DNA from: Coniella vitis
Lineage: Eukaryota; Ascomycota; Sordariomycetes; Diaporthales; Schizoparmaceae
Direction of reading: 5' to 3'
Assembly: GCA_011317545.1 (NCBI GenBank)
Contig: WUJK01000010.1
Location: 310,001-374,000 of the forward strand
Length of the DNA stretch: 64,000 bases
The notes beneath the pieces are model-generated. The model was not told where the DNA came from and searched no databases. It saw nothing but the letters and a program-made list of their open reading frames with translations. The position numbers and the translations under genes are program-made. Every line of letters begins with the position of its first letter. The first letter of the stretch is position 1. Below are positions 11,343 to 23,657 of this stretch, piece by piece.

Positions 11343-13808
11343 CAGTGTGAGTGACGATATAGTCTTGAGCTCGGGGGTTTTCCCCCATGGTACGGTCACT
11401 TTCCCACCCGACTATCCAAGATGCTCGAGACCTACACATTGTTATACTGGTTTTCAGGCACGGCCTCTTGCAGCCTTCCATGGTAGAGGAAGAAGAGTGC
11501 GAAAACCAGGGCTGACCACTAAGGCATCTGATGATAAATATGTATGTTTGTTGGACTGGCTCTTGTACGTACGTACGTGTGGGTTTGATGGGTTCTGTAT
11601 TGCTTGTTGATGATGATAAGTTAGGTGAAGGGAGAGCACTTCGTACGACGTGCATCCCTTCTCTTCTAGCTAGACCCCCCAGTAGCTGAGTCATATTACT
11701 GCTTACGTACGATCATCAGCAGCGTTGGCGGTATTCCAACAATGTTGATATTATCCAATCTATTCAGCATTTCCCAAATAACCCAAGCATGTGTGTATTA
11801 CCATAGATTCATCTTTTTTTTTTCTTCCCGTCGTCCGTCCCGAAAAACACAATTATCCCGTCCTGACAAAACGAACACAAGAATCTCCGAAAAGCCAATT
11901 ACTATGGAATGGGCAGAACCACTATGGGCATCATCTTTCAAAAAGGAAAGCCTGGACTTACTCCTGCCTTCCCCGCAAAACTAGGCACCTATATTTCAAC
12001 TGTTCTGATTCGGACGGAGTCTTATTTCACCCCCACCCCCGCCCGCTCCCCCTGCCGCTGGGGGCCCAGGGGGGCGGGCCCTGGAGCCTTTGCCCCGCCC
12101 CTTCCTTGCGTCCCTGCCGAGCGCAACGCCGGCTCGATGAGAAGCGAATCGCGGCATGTTACACATACTGGTCGTCAAGCTTTCTTTATAGTACTAATAG
12201 TACATTGTGTTAGTATGTATTGCTTTTTACTTGGGGGGGGGGGGGGCAGAGGGCATTCTTTCGTCAGATGATTCCAAACATTTTGTGAAAAGTAATTGGT
12301 ACTCGAAAACGTCCACTTCTTTCCAAGGTGTACAAGGCTATTTGACCTGCTTATCATTCCCCAGAGCCCATAAGATTCCAGAATATCATATAAAGTAGAC
12401 CATTGTAAAAATATAAGTACAAATACAAAATACAAGATACACCTCGATACTTCCCAAAGCCGCAACCTGCTTACCACGTACACATGTATAAACGTCGCCT
12501 GTGCAAATCACACACACCGTCGGGGATAGTGTGGCTGTGGCTGGCATCGCATCGACTGAAATAATGTACACAGTAGTATCTGATCTGCCTTTGGGCTTGC
12601 CACCCAAAACTGGACCCCAGCGATACGCTGTGCTTGCTTGCTACACACCACCACAGAAGTATATGGAACTTGTCATCCAAGCCACGTTTTGTTTGTCTGC
12701 CGAGTGAGTGGTGGATGAGTTTACACTATAAGCAAACTAACAAATAAGCCATTCGGGCAAAGGGGACTACGAGAAAGAAAAAAAGACAATTCCCTACTTG
12801 ATATCACCACTTACTAAGCGTCAGTCATTTTGATCATACCCCCCATGATACTTACTACCTTTTCTTAGCATGAATGATCATTCTTGACAAAACACTCGAG
12901 ACAAAATTGCAAAAACCCGGAATAACCTTCCCACTTTCAGCCATACACACTCGAGAAAACAAAGGTGAAAATAAACAAATTCCCCTATACATTTTGCTAT
13001 TTACACCGCCCTACACACAGCAACTACTAACCTTTACAAAAAGTAGCCACAGAGATACCTACATATTCATCCGTTGTACTACTACTACAAGTCAATGGCT
13101 TTCATTAATTTCGTTGCCTGGTCCTGTACCCAACGTTTTCCTGCTGCATCACACTACAGAGTCACAGACAAGGGGTTTCTTGTTTTTGGTGTGTGTGTGT
13201 GGCCGCGTACTATGTACTTTACTGCAGTCCCCTGAAATGCTCGGTGGGGCGTAAATGGATTCGTCCCAGCAAAAAAGAGGGCAAAAAGGGTCAAATGATG
13301 GTAGCGGTATGCATAAGACAAACTTGCGAACTGTCCATGTTGTGTTGGTCATGCCAACGTGCTCCATACTTTTCAGACTGGAGCAACAGCAGACGAATAT
13401 CTGCATGTCATTAGACAACTAAGCACTACTTATCGGGCTAAACAGAGCGGCGTCCGTGACTCTGGCAGGTTTCCATCTGTCAACCCGGTCTCCCCCCCAT
13501 GTACCTAAAATGATACATACACATAGTCAACCAGTTTCCGGTGGGAAAATCACACACAACACATTAACATTCCAACCCCCCCCCCCAAAGAAAAACATTT
13601 CTGTGGCAGTTTCTGGCCTTTTTCTGCCGGCTGCCTTGAACTCCATCCCACGCTTGTTGTAGATAAAATGTCACAAAATTTGGTCTGGTTTTCCCTCTTT
13701 GTTTTTCAGTTCAAGATAATGTGCACGACAGATGTTGTTCCTCTCATGAATCGTAAATCGTTCAGAAGTCTTTTTTTTTTTGGTCAACAAGATACAAAGC
13801 AGCTAGTC

Positions 13809-15146
13809 CTAGGCATACCTTGCGGCGCCACGACCAAACCAGAGTTCGTCCGACCGTGTAGATAGCGACCTGCTGAGCATTGTTGCAGGCACGCTGAAAG
13901 TAGAGACTGGCGAGACAACTGCGGTGCTGTAGCTGGGGCCCATCGAAGCTGTGCCATCCTCTGGTGAGACAAGCGTTGTAGCAGCCTCGTGGCTGGGGGA
14001 GGTAAAGCGCCGACTGTCGTCCTCGGAGGGAGGCAATAGTGCACCCACCCATCCCAGCGCCATCTGTTCTTCAACTTGTTGGCGAGTGGTAGGTGGTGGT
14101 TTGATCACATCGAGTGCTTTGCGTTCACCCTGATTCCACCACTGGTTCTCAAAGCCATTGTCGACCGTCATCATGGCGTGGCCAAGTGCTTCAAGGTCGT
14201 ATCGCTTGATGAAGTCATCCCTGTGGGGTGGCGACTCGACAAAGGACCTGACTGATTGCGACCGCTCAGGTGTTCGTGTCCCATCGGTAGCACGTCGAGA
14301 GGCTGCTTCTGCCGAAGGAGTCGATGCGCTTGGTCGCTGAAAGTAAGGATCTGGTTCGAGGTAAGGTTCGAAGCCAAGCGGAAATTGCCACGTCCCTTCC
14401 CATGGCATGTCATCCTCACCAAGCCGGAAGCGCGATGGCACTTCAGGCAATTCCTTCCACACATCCGAATTCACTCTGTCTTGTAGCGTGGCGCTGCGCG
14501 CTGCTGGTCTTGTCGTTTGTGCATTGGCCGATGATTGACCCTGAACCACATCCCAAGTATTCTCACTCAATGGCGGTGGGGCCGAGCTGCCGCGTTCATG
14601 ACGGTCGGCCGACGAGCCTGCACTGTAGGCACGAGACTGCCGATCATCTCCACGAAGGAAGCTTCCGAGTGCTGGAGGCTCGGGAATGGGTTCTATGGGT
14701 TGGCGTCCATAACGGTCAGAGAGAATGGGGGCTGGCAGCAGGTAAGCTGGGTTGGGGGGTTGTTGTTGTTGTTGCTGTTGCTGCTGCTGTGATTGTGAAT
14801 GGAATTGGGATTGAGATCCATGCTGGACACGGTATGCGTATTCTTGTTCCAGGGACAAGGAGGGTGGAGGGTGGTTGTCTAGAGGTTGAGACGTCGAAAG
14901 CGCCGAAGGGCCGGCGAGATAATTAGTGGTCGGTGCGGGCACAGTCCGGGGAAAGGCTGGGTTCCGTTCCCGCAGAGCGCGCGACTTGTATTCGAGGCGG
15001 TGGGTGCGAGGAGCATGCTGTGCAGACCACGAGACGCCAAACTCGACCTTGACAAAGACGGCCGGTCTCTGCAGGCTCTGGGCGCTGGGTCTCATCAGAG
15101 GATTATCCATGGTTGGGATGGGCTCGGTATGCCAGTGGGTAGCCAT
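13809..15146 (-). CDS. hypothetical polyQ-containing fungal protein
   Basis: Open frame of 445 residues from the ATG at 15146 (MATHWHTEPI) to a TAG at 13809-13811; I do not recognise a domain. The N-terminal 60 residues include an ordered-looking patch (VFVKVEFGVSW), then a Gln tract encoded by mixed CAA/CAG codons, Pro/Ser-rich segments, and more conserved-looking patches such as DMPWEGTWQFPLGFEPY and RYDLEALGHAMMTVD. The open frame extends 13 codons upstream of the ATG but without another ATG. At the 3' end the last codons overlap a good donor-like sequence (AAG then GTATGC, minus strand, about 13819-13813), so a further small 3' exon is possible. Codon-level order and length support a real gene; function is unknown. 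Confidence 0.65.
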   Translation of the reverse strand: MATHWHTEPIPTMDNPLMRPSAQSLQRPAVFVKVEFGVSWSAQHAPRTHRLEYKSRALRERNPAFPRTVPAPTTNYLAGPSALSTSQPLDNHPPPSLSLEQEYAYRVQHGSQSQFHSQSQQQQQQQQQQPPNPAYLLPAPILSDRYGRQPIEPIPEPPALGSFLRGDDRQSRAYSAGSSADRHERGSSAPPPLSENTWDVVQGQSSANAQTTRPAARSATLQDRVNSDVWKELPEVPSRFRLGEDDMPWEGTWQFPLGFEPYLEPDPYFQRPSASTPSAEAASRRATDGTRTPERSQSVRSFVESPPHRDDFIKRYDLEALGHAMMTVDNGFENQWWNQGERKALDVIKPPPTTRQQVEEQMALGWVGALLPPSEDDSRRFTSPSHEAATTLVSPEDGTASMGPSYSTAVVSPVSTFSVPATMLSRSLSTRSDELWFGRGAARYA

Positions 15147-17289
15147 GGCCGGGCAGGGCCGCCGAGATATATGCAAGCGCAGCAAGAGCCTACGGCGCTG
15201 TCAGGTGAGATTTAGGCACGGTCACGGTCAGATGCGGGCGGGCGGGTCCCACGGCGGTCGGCCCACACTCTTGCTTCTCGGCCAAGCGCCACAGACGCAT
15301 GGGGCTGTCCACCCAAAAGGAGGACGAGGCAGTGTGAGTGTGAGAGTGAGATTCTTGCTGTCTGGGGCTGCAGGCGGGTTGCCGTCTCAAGCGGCCAAAA
15401 TTCCCGTTTGGCTTGCAGATGCAACGCTGGTGACTTTGTGGCGGCGAACAACAAGGACGCTTCCGAATACCGCGGCAAGGATTAGTGCTGATTGGAAGCC
15501 GTTGTTGTTGTTGTTGCTGCTGTTGGGCTCGACTTTCTCGTCTTGGTTCGAATGATACTGGGAAACGTGGAAGCCGCCGCGAAGCGTTCCTTCAGGGAGC
15601 GACAGCAATGGCTTTATTATCTGCCAGCAAAGCCCCCTTCGTCTGCCCTTTCTGTTTTCATCTTGAGCGAGCGGGGACCGTGCTTTCCCAGTCTGCCCCA
15701 AGATGGATGCGCTGGGTATAGCCTTGCACCTGGCGCGTGGGCGGGCGGGCGTACCTGCCCTGGCACTTGCTGGGAACCCTTTCCCAAAAGACCCAAGAGG
15801 AGTACATAGTGATCTGTGCGCAGGTGGGCTCTGAGATCTCAGAGTACTATTATACGATGACTCCATGGTGTGAACGGTAGCCACATACCTGCATGATCAG
15901 TGGCGGCACCACCACATGGCCCCTGCAGCAGCCTGCAGGATGTGCTGAGAGGGTGTGCCAGCCAAATGGACGGGGTGACGATAGTATTAAAACAGGACAG
16001 CAGCAGCAGGGGTCTGCATCAAACTATACGCAACCAGAATCTTTGAGTGATCACAGATGTGCCAAACTACCTCGATCATTGGATCTTTTACGGACCAGCG
16101 TGTGGACCCTGCCCCAGCTCGTCGGGTCCGACAACATGTGCTTCTTTTGGCGAAATGTGCCTAGGTGGGCGGCGGAGCGATAATGTCTTCGCTAAGGTGG
16201 ACCAAGTGCCGGGTTCTTTTGATGAGCATTCGTTCTTTTCAAGGAGATGTTTGTCCAGATACAGGTACATAGTATGAATGGCTGACAGAGTCCAGCAAAG
16301 CCTTCGACATATCGCGTTTACTGTGGATGTAATTTTTGCTTGATGGTACTTTTGCTGTACTCTTGTTTACTTGTGCCTGGCGCGTTGTGCTGGCCGTTGA
16401 CTGAACGTGGTACAACTGTAAACCAGATAGTACAAAGGGTCGGAGGCGCGTAACCCGACACAAGCAAATCGGCCACGCCGCTTCGCACGGGAAGAAGCCA
16501 ATCTCGTCTAGCTGACTCTGCTGCCCGCCTCTCAGGCGAAGGAACCGCTTCATATTGAAGGAGGTGGAGGGTTCTATGTTCGTCTGTCACTTCAGCCCTG
16601 CGGTTTTAGGTGCTGACCCCGGCAGTGGACCCAGCATAGTATGCCTGATGTATACTAGTAAAGTTTAGCATACAGATCTGGGATCCTGGAAACGGGGGGT
16701 CTGCAGGTGTGTAACCGCAGACCCCGGTGCTTGATAGCTTCGCACTTGCCCAGAGATTTCGTTCTACAAAACAGGCCACAGAAGGATCCTGATGCCCTGT
16801 AAAGTGCGTACGTACATGTGCTTCCTTCCCAATGAAGAGACCCACCAAGACAATGCCTTCAGCACAACTTACGGCGCTGGCGCTGTCTTTGTCACTGTCT
16901 TTTCCATCGATGCCTGGCAGCAAACAAGGCTATTTTTAGGGCCTGCCTCTAGAGCCGAACGGCTCTCGCCTGATGATGATTCGCATCCATTGTTCGCATC
17001 TGTCAGTTCACGGACATGCGCACTCAGCCACACATCGTCAGATCTCAATCTCATGCCGAGCCTTTTTTCGGGACCATGGACTAAGTCTTGTGCTTATTGC
17101 GGCATTGTCATTTCTTCCATTTTTGCCGTTCTGTCAGAACTGACTAAACGATAGCTTCCAAAACTGGCTTCCTCACTCATCTTACTGCTGCGACTGGGCA
17201 TGATATCATTTCAATTACGACCCCTTCCTTACTCTGGCTCCAGGCAGATTCTCTTCCTTCTCTCCCCCTGTTGGTGGTCCATTGCCGTT

Positions 17290-17419
17290 TTGGCAGTACC
17301 CCATCTTTGACTGGAGTATCAGTCTCGCCTCAAAACACATAAAGATCCGCAGCTCTGAATTCAGCAAATTGTTGGGATTCTGTCCAGAGGCACCGAGGTG
17401 CGAGATGGTGCTCGCCAAG

Positions 17420-17457
<38 letters not shown>

Positions 17458-17761
17458 CGACAATGCGGTAGATTGTCCTGATTGAAATGAGCGCGCTGCT
17501 CGTTCACATTGTTCGCAAGATACTGCGCAAGTTAGCATTGCACACGCTGGCTAAGTATACACGACGAGGGAAAGTGATGACAAGAGCGAGAAAGAGCCCA
17601 ATCGCAAGGCATTGCAGGAGTAGCGCGGCCTGGAGGAATGCCTTGCCCACCTTTTGTCTGGACTGTGGCAGCCAAGTGTTGGCCAACCGAGCGCCGCCGT
17701 TTACACTGAGTGCTTCGACGACAAAGGAGACCAAGGCAAATGTCAAACTCTGTTCAAGGGT
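17290..17761 (-). pseudogene. decayed fragment of an RTA1-family (lipid-translocating exporter-like) membrane protein
   Basis: Reading down from an acceptor-like site (branch CTAAC, then AG) just above 17761, the frame gives a segment resembling RTA1 transmembrane segments: FALVSFVVEA, then GG, then a helix with LQCLAIGLFLALVI. It continues into NLRSILRTM, hits TGA at 17504-17506, and resumes in the same frame with SSALISIRTIYRIV, again like the family's SALxLIRSIYR segment. After a homopolymer insertion (17422-17455) comes SELRIFMCFEARLIL, like the family's HExxxYxFD segment. Three consecutive family-like segments in the right order favour a relic. The N-terminal half is not found. The in-frame stop and the A/T run argue that it is not functional. 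The family assignment is by pattern only. Confidence 0.42.
17422..17455 (+). repeat. A34 homopolymer
   Basis: A run of 34 consecutive A residues interrupts the RTA1-like relic. It is far longer than any other homopolymer in the window. Confidence 0.95.
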
Positions 17762-20068
17762 CTGCTAATGGTGTTAGCTGACGCTCTACCATGTTACTAA
17801 CTGACTAGTCTCTCCTGAATTTGTCTGTATATGGTTCCAAGCGAAGTTGAGAGCTGTGGTCAGTAGAGCCACAGTCCTCCATAGATCAAACACATACTGA
17901 CAATCAATCGAATAGTCAAACGCCGCCAGTCTCGCGTGTGATGAATCCTGCTGTAAATAAAGATGAACACGCCTGTAGTACGCCAGCTCTTGTATTGCCT
18001 TTGATTGGTTGCGTTTGTGCAAGCTAGTAAGAAAAAAAAAAAAAAGAAACCCACATAAATCATACAAGGCGGGAAGGAGGAAGAACAATTGTTGTCAGGT
18101 TTGCCACGGCTGCCTCGCTGGTGATACGCCAAAGGCTATTGCAAAGAAGACAGATGCACCTTTATTGGGGGCATATAACTAGATACTTGCGGGGGATTTG
18201 TTGTTTAGTATGTTACTCGTCGGTTGGACTGTCTCCAGAGTCTTTACGTATCCTTCTCTCCTGGTCGACTGAGGCGTAAGAAGCATAATGCGGAAACATA
18301 ACACGGCCTTGAATGGTGGGTTATGACTTCGTTAATCAGCATAAGAAAGAATATACTTTCATATTGACCGTTCTCGCTCGTCTTTGGGTAACGACAGTTG
18401 GTGCGTACTGTTTGTGTTTGCGATAGTGATTGACGAGATCTCCCTTATTCCATCCAGGTGATGGTTTTATCAAAACTTGGGCTAGAAATACGGGACCTTG
18501 CTGGGGACATAGACATAAACCAGGCTCTCGTACCGGAATAACCAAGAAAGGCGTTCAAGGCTTTTACCATGTGAGAGGAAAAAAACGAAGCACCAGAGCC
18601 ACACATATATAGGAGGAAACTCACACATTCGCTCTCTTCATTCTACTCACTTGTGCATCTATCTACCTTTGCATTCATGCCAGATAGAAATGGCTCTGGA
18701 TTCCAGCCATCTCGCTGGACTACAATTCCACACACTTGTATACTCCCTCCCTCCAAAAGGCCCAGCACCCCAGGAGCGAAGGAGGCATACTAATCCATGG
18801 CCAAGAACTACTACACTGAAGTGTCTTCAACCAATCGAAGAAAGAGGTCTTCATCTACTTGTTTACGTAAAGATCTTTTGACTTGAGACTGTCATGTGCC
18901 TTGCTTACAACTGTCTTTCCAAATTCTTTTTTTTTTCACGGCCCCTTCATACGCACGTACTTTTGATGGAGTGATATAACGTAAATCTAAAGAGATTGAT
19001 AGGCATGTAGCGGCGGTACTTTTGTATTCTCTTGAGGTGGGTTAAGCGGAGGTGGTGTGGACTTGTCCCACCAAGTGAGGCTTGTGGCTATCTTTTTGCC
19101 ATTCATACATATCCTTTCCAAAACGGTATATATATATGCATTCAGGTGTAGTCAGCGCATAAGTCCCATCAGGAATAGATATAAAAATATAGCGTGAAGA
19201 TGGAGCATGGGAAAACAGATGCATACTTAGGTTATGTACAGTATAGAACAACCTAGAAAAGTGGGAAGGCGGTTCAGAGGAGGGTCACGGCCTTGACGAT
19301 CCCATCGTCTTTGGTAAAGGGATTGTTCTCTCCCGCTTCTTCTTCCGGTGTCGTAGACTGGCTGGCTGATTGCTGTTTTCGCACTTATGGCTCATCAACC
19401 ATCACAAGGGTTTGAGTAGTCCTCTCTGTTCTTTTGTCTTTTCCAGGCGTCCGCTCCCTTTCCACATCGCCACGGTGTCGATGGTGGATCAAATCTGACA
19501 CCATGCAGTATAACGACTGAGTGGGAACACAGCAGCAAGTAGCAGTAGTCTTAAATTTGGTATCTCGCAGAGTTCACAGCAAAGAACAGAAGAAAAAAAA
19601 GAGATAACTTCAAAGGTCGTCGGTTTCATTCGCTTGTCCAGTTGCTCTTTGTTTCTGGCTTCCCACAAGCCCCCCTCCCCCCTAAGTTTTACTTCCTATT
19701 GTTGGTTTCCTTCTGATCGTCTCGAATCCTTCTTAACTCATTCACACTTCTTCCCAAGGCCAGATCCGAATCTTGGGATAGAAAACGTTCTTTCATTTAC
19801 CCCACAACCCGCATTTGCTATTTTCGTCTCTTCCCTATTCGTTCTATTCTCGTTTGACTCCTTCGTTCCTGAAGTGTTACATGCACAAACCCCGTTCCTC
19901 TGAACTGATTAGAAAGGCGCCCAACCAAACCCAAGGCCAGGTGATCCATAGTGTCCTTTGCTCAAAAGCATTTCGCCCGAGAATATGCCTTGCAGTTTTT
20001 CCTCTCCCCCTCTTGAACATCAACAAGATTGTTCATTTTCTGTTTTATTTTGCTGCATCGTTCAACCT

Positions 20069-23000
20069 CTATGCAAAGTAGCTCATAATCACCTGCTGGG
20101 CATCAGCTGGGAACTGCTGTAGGAGAGGCGTCGGGTCAGTGTTTGTGGCCTGCAGGAGCATCTTGACCGCTGCACAAACACGCTGGGCAGTCTGTGTGGT
20201 CAGGGTTTGGGCTTCCAGAGCCTTGGCAACGTGGTTGAAGATTTGATCTGGCCGTTGGCCCACAGCAGGATGTTGCCTGTGAAATAATAGCATCAGTATA
20301 CATGGTCCAAAGAGCAATCTCTAATCAAGAGGCGCGCAAAAATGTCTCTTGAGAACACGAGAGCACTTACTTTGTAATCAGCTCAGCCAGGTATGCATAT
20401 GCATATGGCGCGGCCTCTTCATCGTTCGTCACGGGCAGAGTGTTGATCCACTGAGCAATAATTTCGTCCTGGTTGCCAACTGCGCTTGCGTTGAAGTGCA
20501 GAATTTTGGCAATAGCTGCGCAGGCGTTCTCAGTCGCATACACATTATCGTCGTTGCGGGCATCGGGGACCTGTGTTGCTTGGAACAGAGATGGTACAGA
20601 TCCGCCGAGGAACTGCGCCCAGGCCTGCCCACCCTTTTGAGCTGCAACACCAATACCGTATGCAGCAGCTTGGCGGATGGCAGGAGAAGCATCGCGACAT
20701 CCGTCCAGTAGCGGCGTCATGATGTAGTTGGCGTAGTGAATCGACTCGGGACCGCAATACTCGAGGACATCATCCATGATGCAGAGTCCCCACTGACGCT
20801 GCGTGGGATCTTGGGCATTGTTCAAGAAGCTCTCATATGTCGCAATGAGACGCTCCCAAGAACGCAGGAAGGCCGAGCCGTGGTACTTGAAAATGGAGTG
20901 GAACGCCTTGTTCATGTCGGACAGAAGAGTCTGGTCGTCCTCAATGGCCATGAGGAGTTCCTCGGCTTCGTCTTCAACATCTTCGGGGTTCGTGCCTTGC
21001 GTCTCTTCCAACCGTTGGGCGACACGGACCTTGTAGTCGTCCAGTGCGGACTGGACCGAGTCGATAAAGTGCTCCATGTGCTGGGCCGTGAGGCAGCCCT
21101 TGCCCAGGCACTCTACAGATTCGTAAAAGCACTGGTACATTTCGGCCAGCGTGTCAATGGAAGGCTCTGCCGTCAATACCTCCAAGAGTTTGTCAACGGT
21201 AGCAGCCCAGAGACCAGCGAGTTCCGGTGACGGGTTTCCATAGGCCTTCTTGTAAGAGTTGAGTAACTGCGGAACAAGTTTGGCCGACATGTATCTAACA
21301 GGGTCATGGAAGAAGAAGGCCAGACCAGGCAAAGCAATCTTCTCCATGACCTCGGCCACGTAGAGGGCAAAGTTGCCCTCCAAAACTTGCGCGTACACAA
21401 CCAGAAGCTCAATGGCCATGTGCTTGTCGTCCATGGTGCTGGTCTTGATTCCAATCATCTTGCCCTTGATGGGGACGAGCTCCCATCCTTCCTCGTTTTG
21501 CAGCGCCTCGACCTGCTCATCATCGTCGAGAAGCTGAATGTCGGCATTTGCCTTGGCAAGCTCCAAGAGCGGCGGCATGACGTTTGGCAAGAAGGGGAGG
21601 AACTCGGAGCCCAGCACTCTGCACATGCGGCCCCAGCAGTGCATCAAGTATTGCGCCTGAGGATCATCAGGCTCCGTCACGCTTGTTTGGATATGAGCGA
21701 GAAGCTGCACAAGCTTCAAGGCATCGCCACCAAGCCGTTCCTTGCCGACCGCAAGACCAATAAGAGTGGCACACTCCATGGCCTTGGCCTTGAGGAGACG
21801 GTTATCCTTGTCAATCGGCAATTGCAACACATTGAAAAGCAGCGGCATCAAGGAATCATAGTACTTGCTGAACGCAGCTTCGGCGGCATCGGCAATTGTA
21901 GCGATCGTCGACAAGGCCTGCTCCTGCACATACCTCTTGTCGAACTGCAGCAGGCGATACAAGGATGACAGAAGCTCGTCGAGGTACGGTTCCAGGACAG
22001 TCTTTTCGGCCTCTTCACAAAAGTTGACTAGAGCGGCTGCCGCGTGGGACTTGACCCGAGGCTCTGGAGAGTCGAGAACCGGGATGATGGCCTTGAGAAT
22101 GACATCGTAGTACTCCTTTTGCATGGTGGGCGCAAAGTCTGTGCTCATTTGACCCAAAGCATTGCAGCCTGCCCACCGCACACGGGGATGAGGATCCCCT
22201 AGGGCAGGCACGACGAGATCAAGCACCTGCTGTAACTCGCCAATCATTTGCTCCCGGCAACCCTCGGAAATTGCGGAGATGGCCATGAGAGCAGCGTGTT
22301 TGTCGGACCACGACTGAGACTGCATCATGCGAGGCAGCCAGTTGAAGGTAGGCTGAAGAATCGTGAGGCCACCGAGCTTGTTGGAAAGACGGTCCATGCA
22401 CTGCTCGCCAGCTACGTGGTTCTGGTCGCTTTCGTCTTGGTCCAGCTGCAATTGCAATGATTAGCCTATGATTCTCAAAACAACACTGTGAGACGAGACA
22501 TGAAAGACCTACATCGTCAGCTTCGAGCCATTCCTGCACATCGTCTTCGTCGCCAAGATCGGTCATGAGGCTCAGACACTGCGTGATCATGTCCTTTGTG
22601 AAGTTGGGGTCCTTTTTGCACATGGATGGCGCGTAATCGGCAAAGGTGGCCATGAGCTCCAAGGCATTCTGACGGCAAATGTCGCTCAACTCCTTATCCT
22701 GAACGACTGAAATGCTGAACTGTACCAAGTTGGAGAACAAGGGCTTGAACATCTTGGGCGACGACTCAGCAAGATCGATCAGGGCGACCAGAGCCTTACT
22801 CAGCTCGTCCGAATCGCGCTTGTCCTTGATGGGAGGGAGAATGTTGAGGACCTCGGGAACCAGCACGTAGTATTTCTGTTGTCTCTTCTTGCTCAAGCTC
22901 CTGAAAAAAGAGGCAAATGCCTCCATCGCCGCCAATCGGACCTAAAAATACTCCCAGTCAATAATTGTGCAGTCATCTAGTCGTGTGCGTTTAGGTACGT

Positions 23001-23657
23001 ACGCCGACCTCGGGGTCCTTGAAGCCCTTGGTGAAAGCCTGTGCAACAGCTTCCTCATGCTGCTTCTCGATGATGCCAGGGGTCGTGTTAAAAACTCGAA
23101 AGGCAGACTCGCGCTTTCCAGATTCGTCGGCGATGCTCAGTTGGAAGAGCACAGTGAGTAACTCGGGCCACGGCTCGTCTAGAGTTTTGGGTTAGCAAGC
23201 TCGTCGACAATAGGGGAATCCAGATACGGCAAGAGAAGGAGAGAGCAAGCATACCAATATCCGAGTACTGTCTGGCAACCTCGGCAACAGCGTCGCTGAT
23301 TTTGTTGCGGACGGACTTGTCTCTTTCGCTGACAAGGCACTCGAGCAATTTTTGCCGAATAACAACAGCGTGTTCCTTGCCCAGCGAGACAAACATCTCG
23401 ACCACCTGGCCCTGCTCATTCTTCCTGGTCTTGGACGCTATCCTCCGGAAGATGACTGAGGAAAAGGACCGGACCTGCGTTTCCTGGGAGCCTGCAATGT
23501 GCTCGGCCAGCCCCATGAGCAGCACCTCGGGGCGCGTGTTTGTCCAGTTGCTGGCCAGGGCCTCTTCTGCTTGTGTTCGGATGTCATTGTTGGGAGACTG
23601 GAGGCCCTGGATCAGCTGACCCAGCTCAGCAGTTATCTCGGGAGGAAGCATCGACAT
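20069..23657 (-). CDS. PSE1: karyopherin beta Kap121/Pse1 (importin-5-like)
   Basis: Nuclear import receptor that carries cargo through the nuclear pore under Ran-GTP control. Five exons on the - strand: 23657-23255, 23178-23003, 22941-22513, 22445-20371 and 20276-20069; all introns are 61-94 bp and joined frames are consistent, giving 1096 residues, close to yeast Kap121 (1089). The sequence is a HEAT-repeat solenoid; recognisable parts include the N-terminal importin-beta segment with RSFSSVIFRRIASK, the RVRWAGCNALGQMSTDFAP repeat, and an acidic insert around EDVEDEAEELL. Two Met codons are possible at the start (MSMLPPE); the first is used. The unspliced reading frame terminates inside intron 1, so splicing is required. 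The long 23.7-25.3 kb upstream region separates it from a divergent gene. Confidence 0.94.

Larger units (their letters stand above)
7244..13808. other. 6.6-kb stretch without a recognisable protein gene
   Basis: Open frames here are short, lack family motifs and often run through simple repeats. The stretch holds many microsatellites and homopolymers: a G run near 7313-7325, CA repeats near 7729-7753, CTTTT repeats at 9868-9912, an AC repeat at 11305-11338, and a G run near 12233-12246. A TATA-like TATAAAA lies near 11200. It could hold long UTRs, non-coding RNA or decayed sequence; I cannot decide between these from sequence. Confidence 0.5.
15147..20068. other. 4.9-kb region, mostly non-coding
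   Basis: Apart from the RTA1-like relic at 17290-17761 and a 34-A homopolymer, I see no supported gene. The left part probably holds the promoter of the - strand hypothetical gene; the right part is 3' flank of the karyopherin gene. Short frames lack motifs. Confidence 0.45.
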
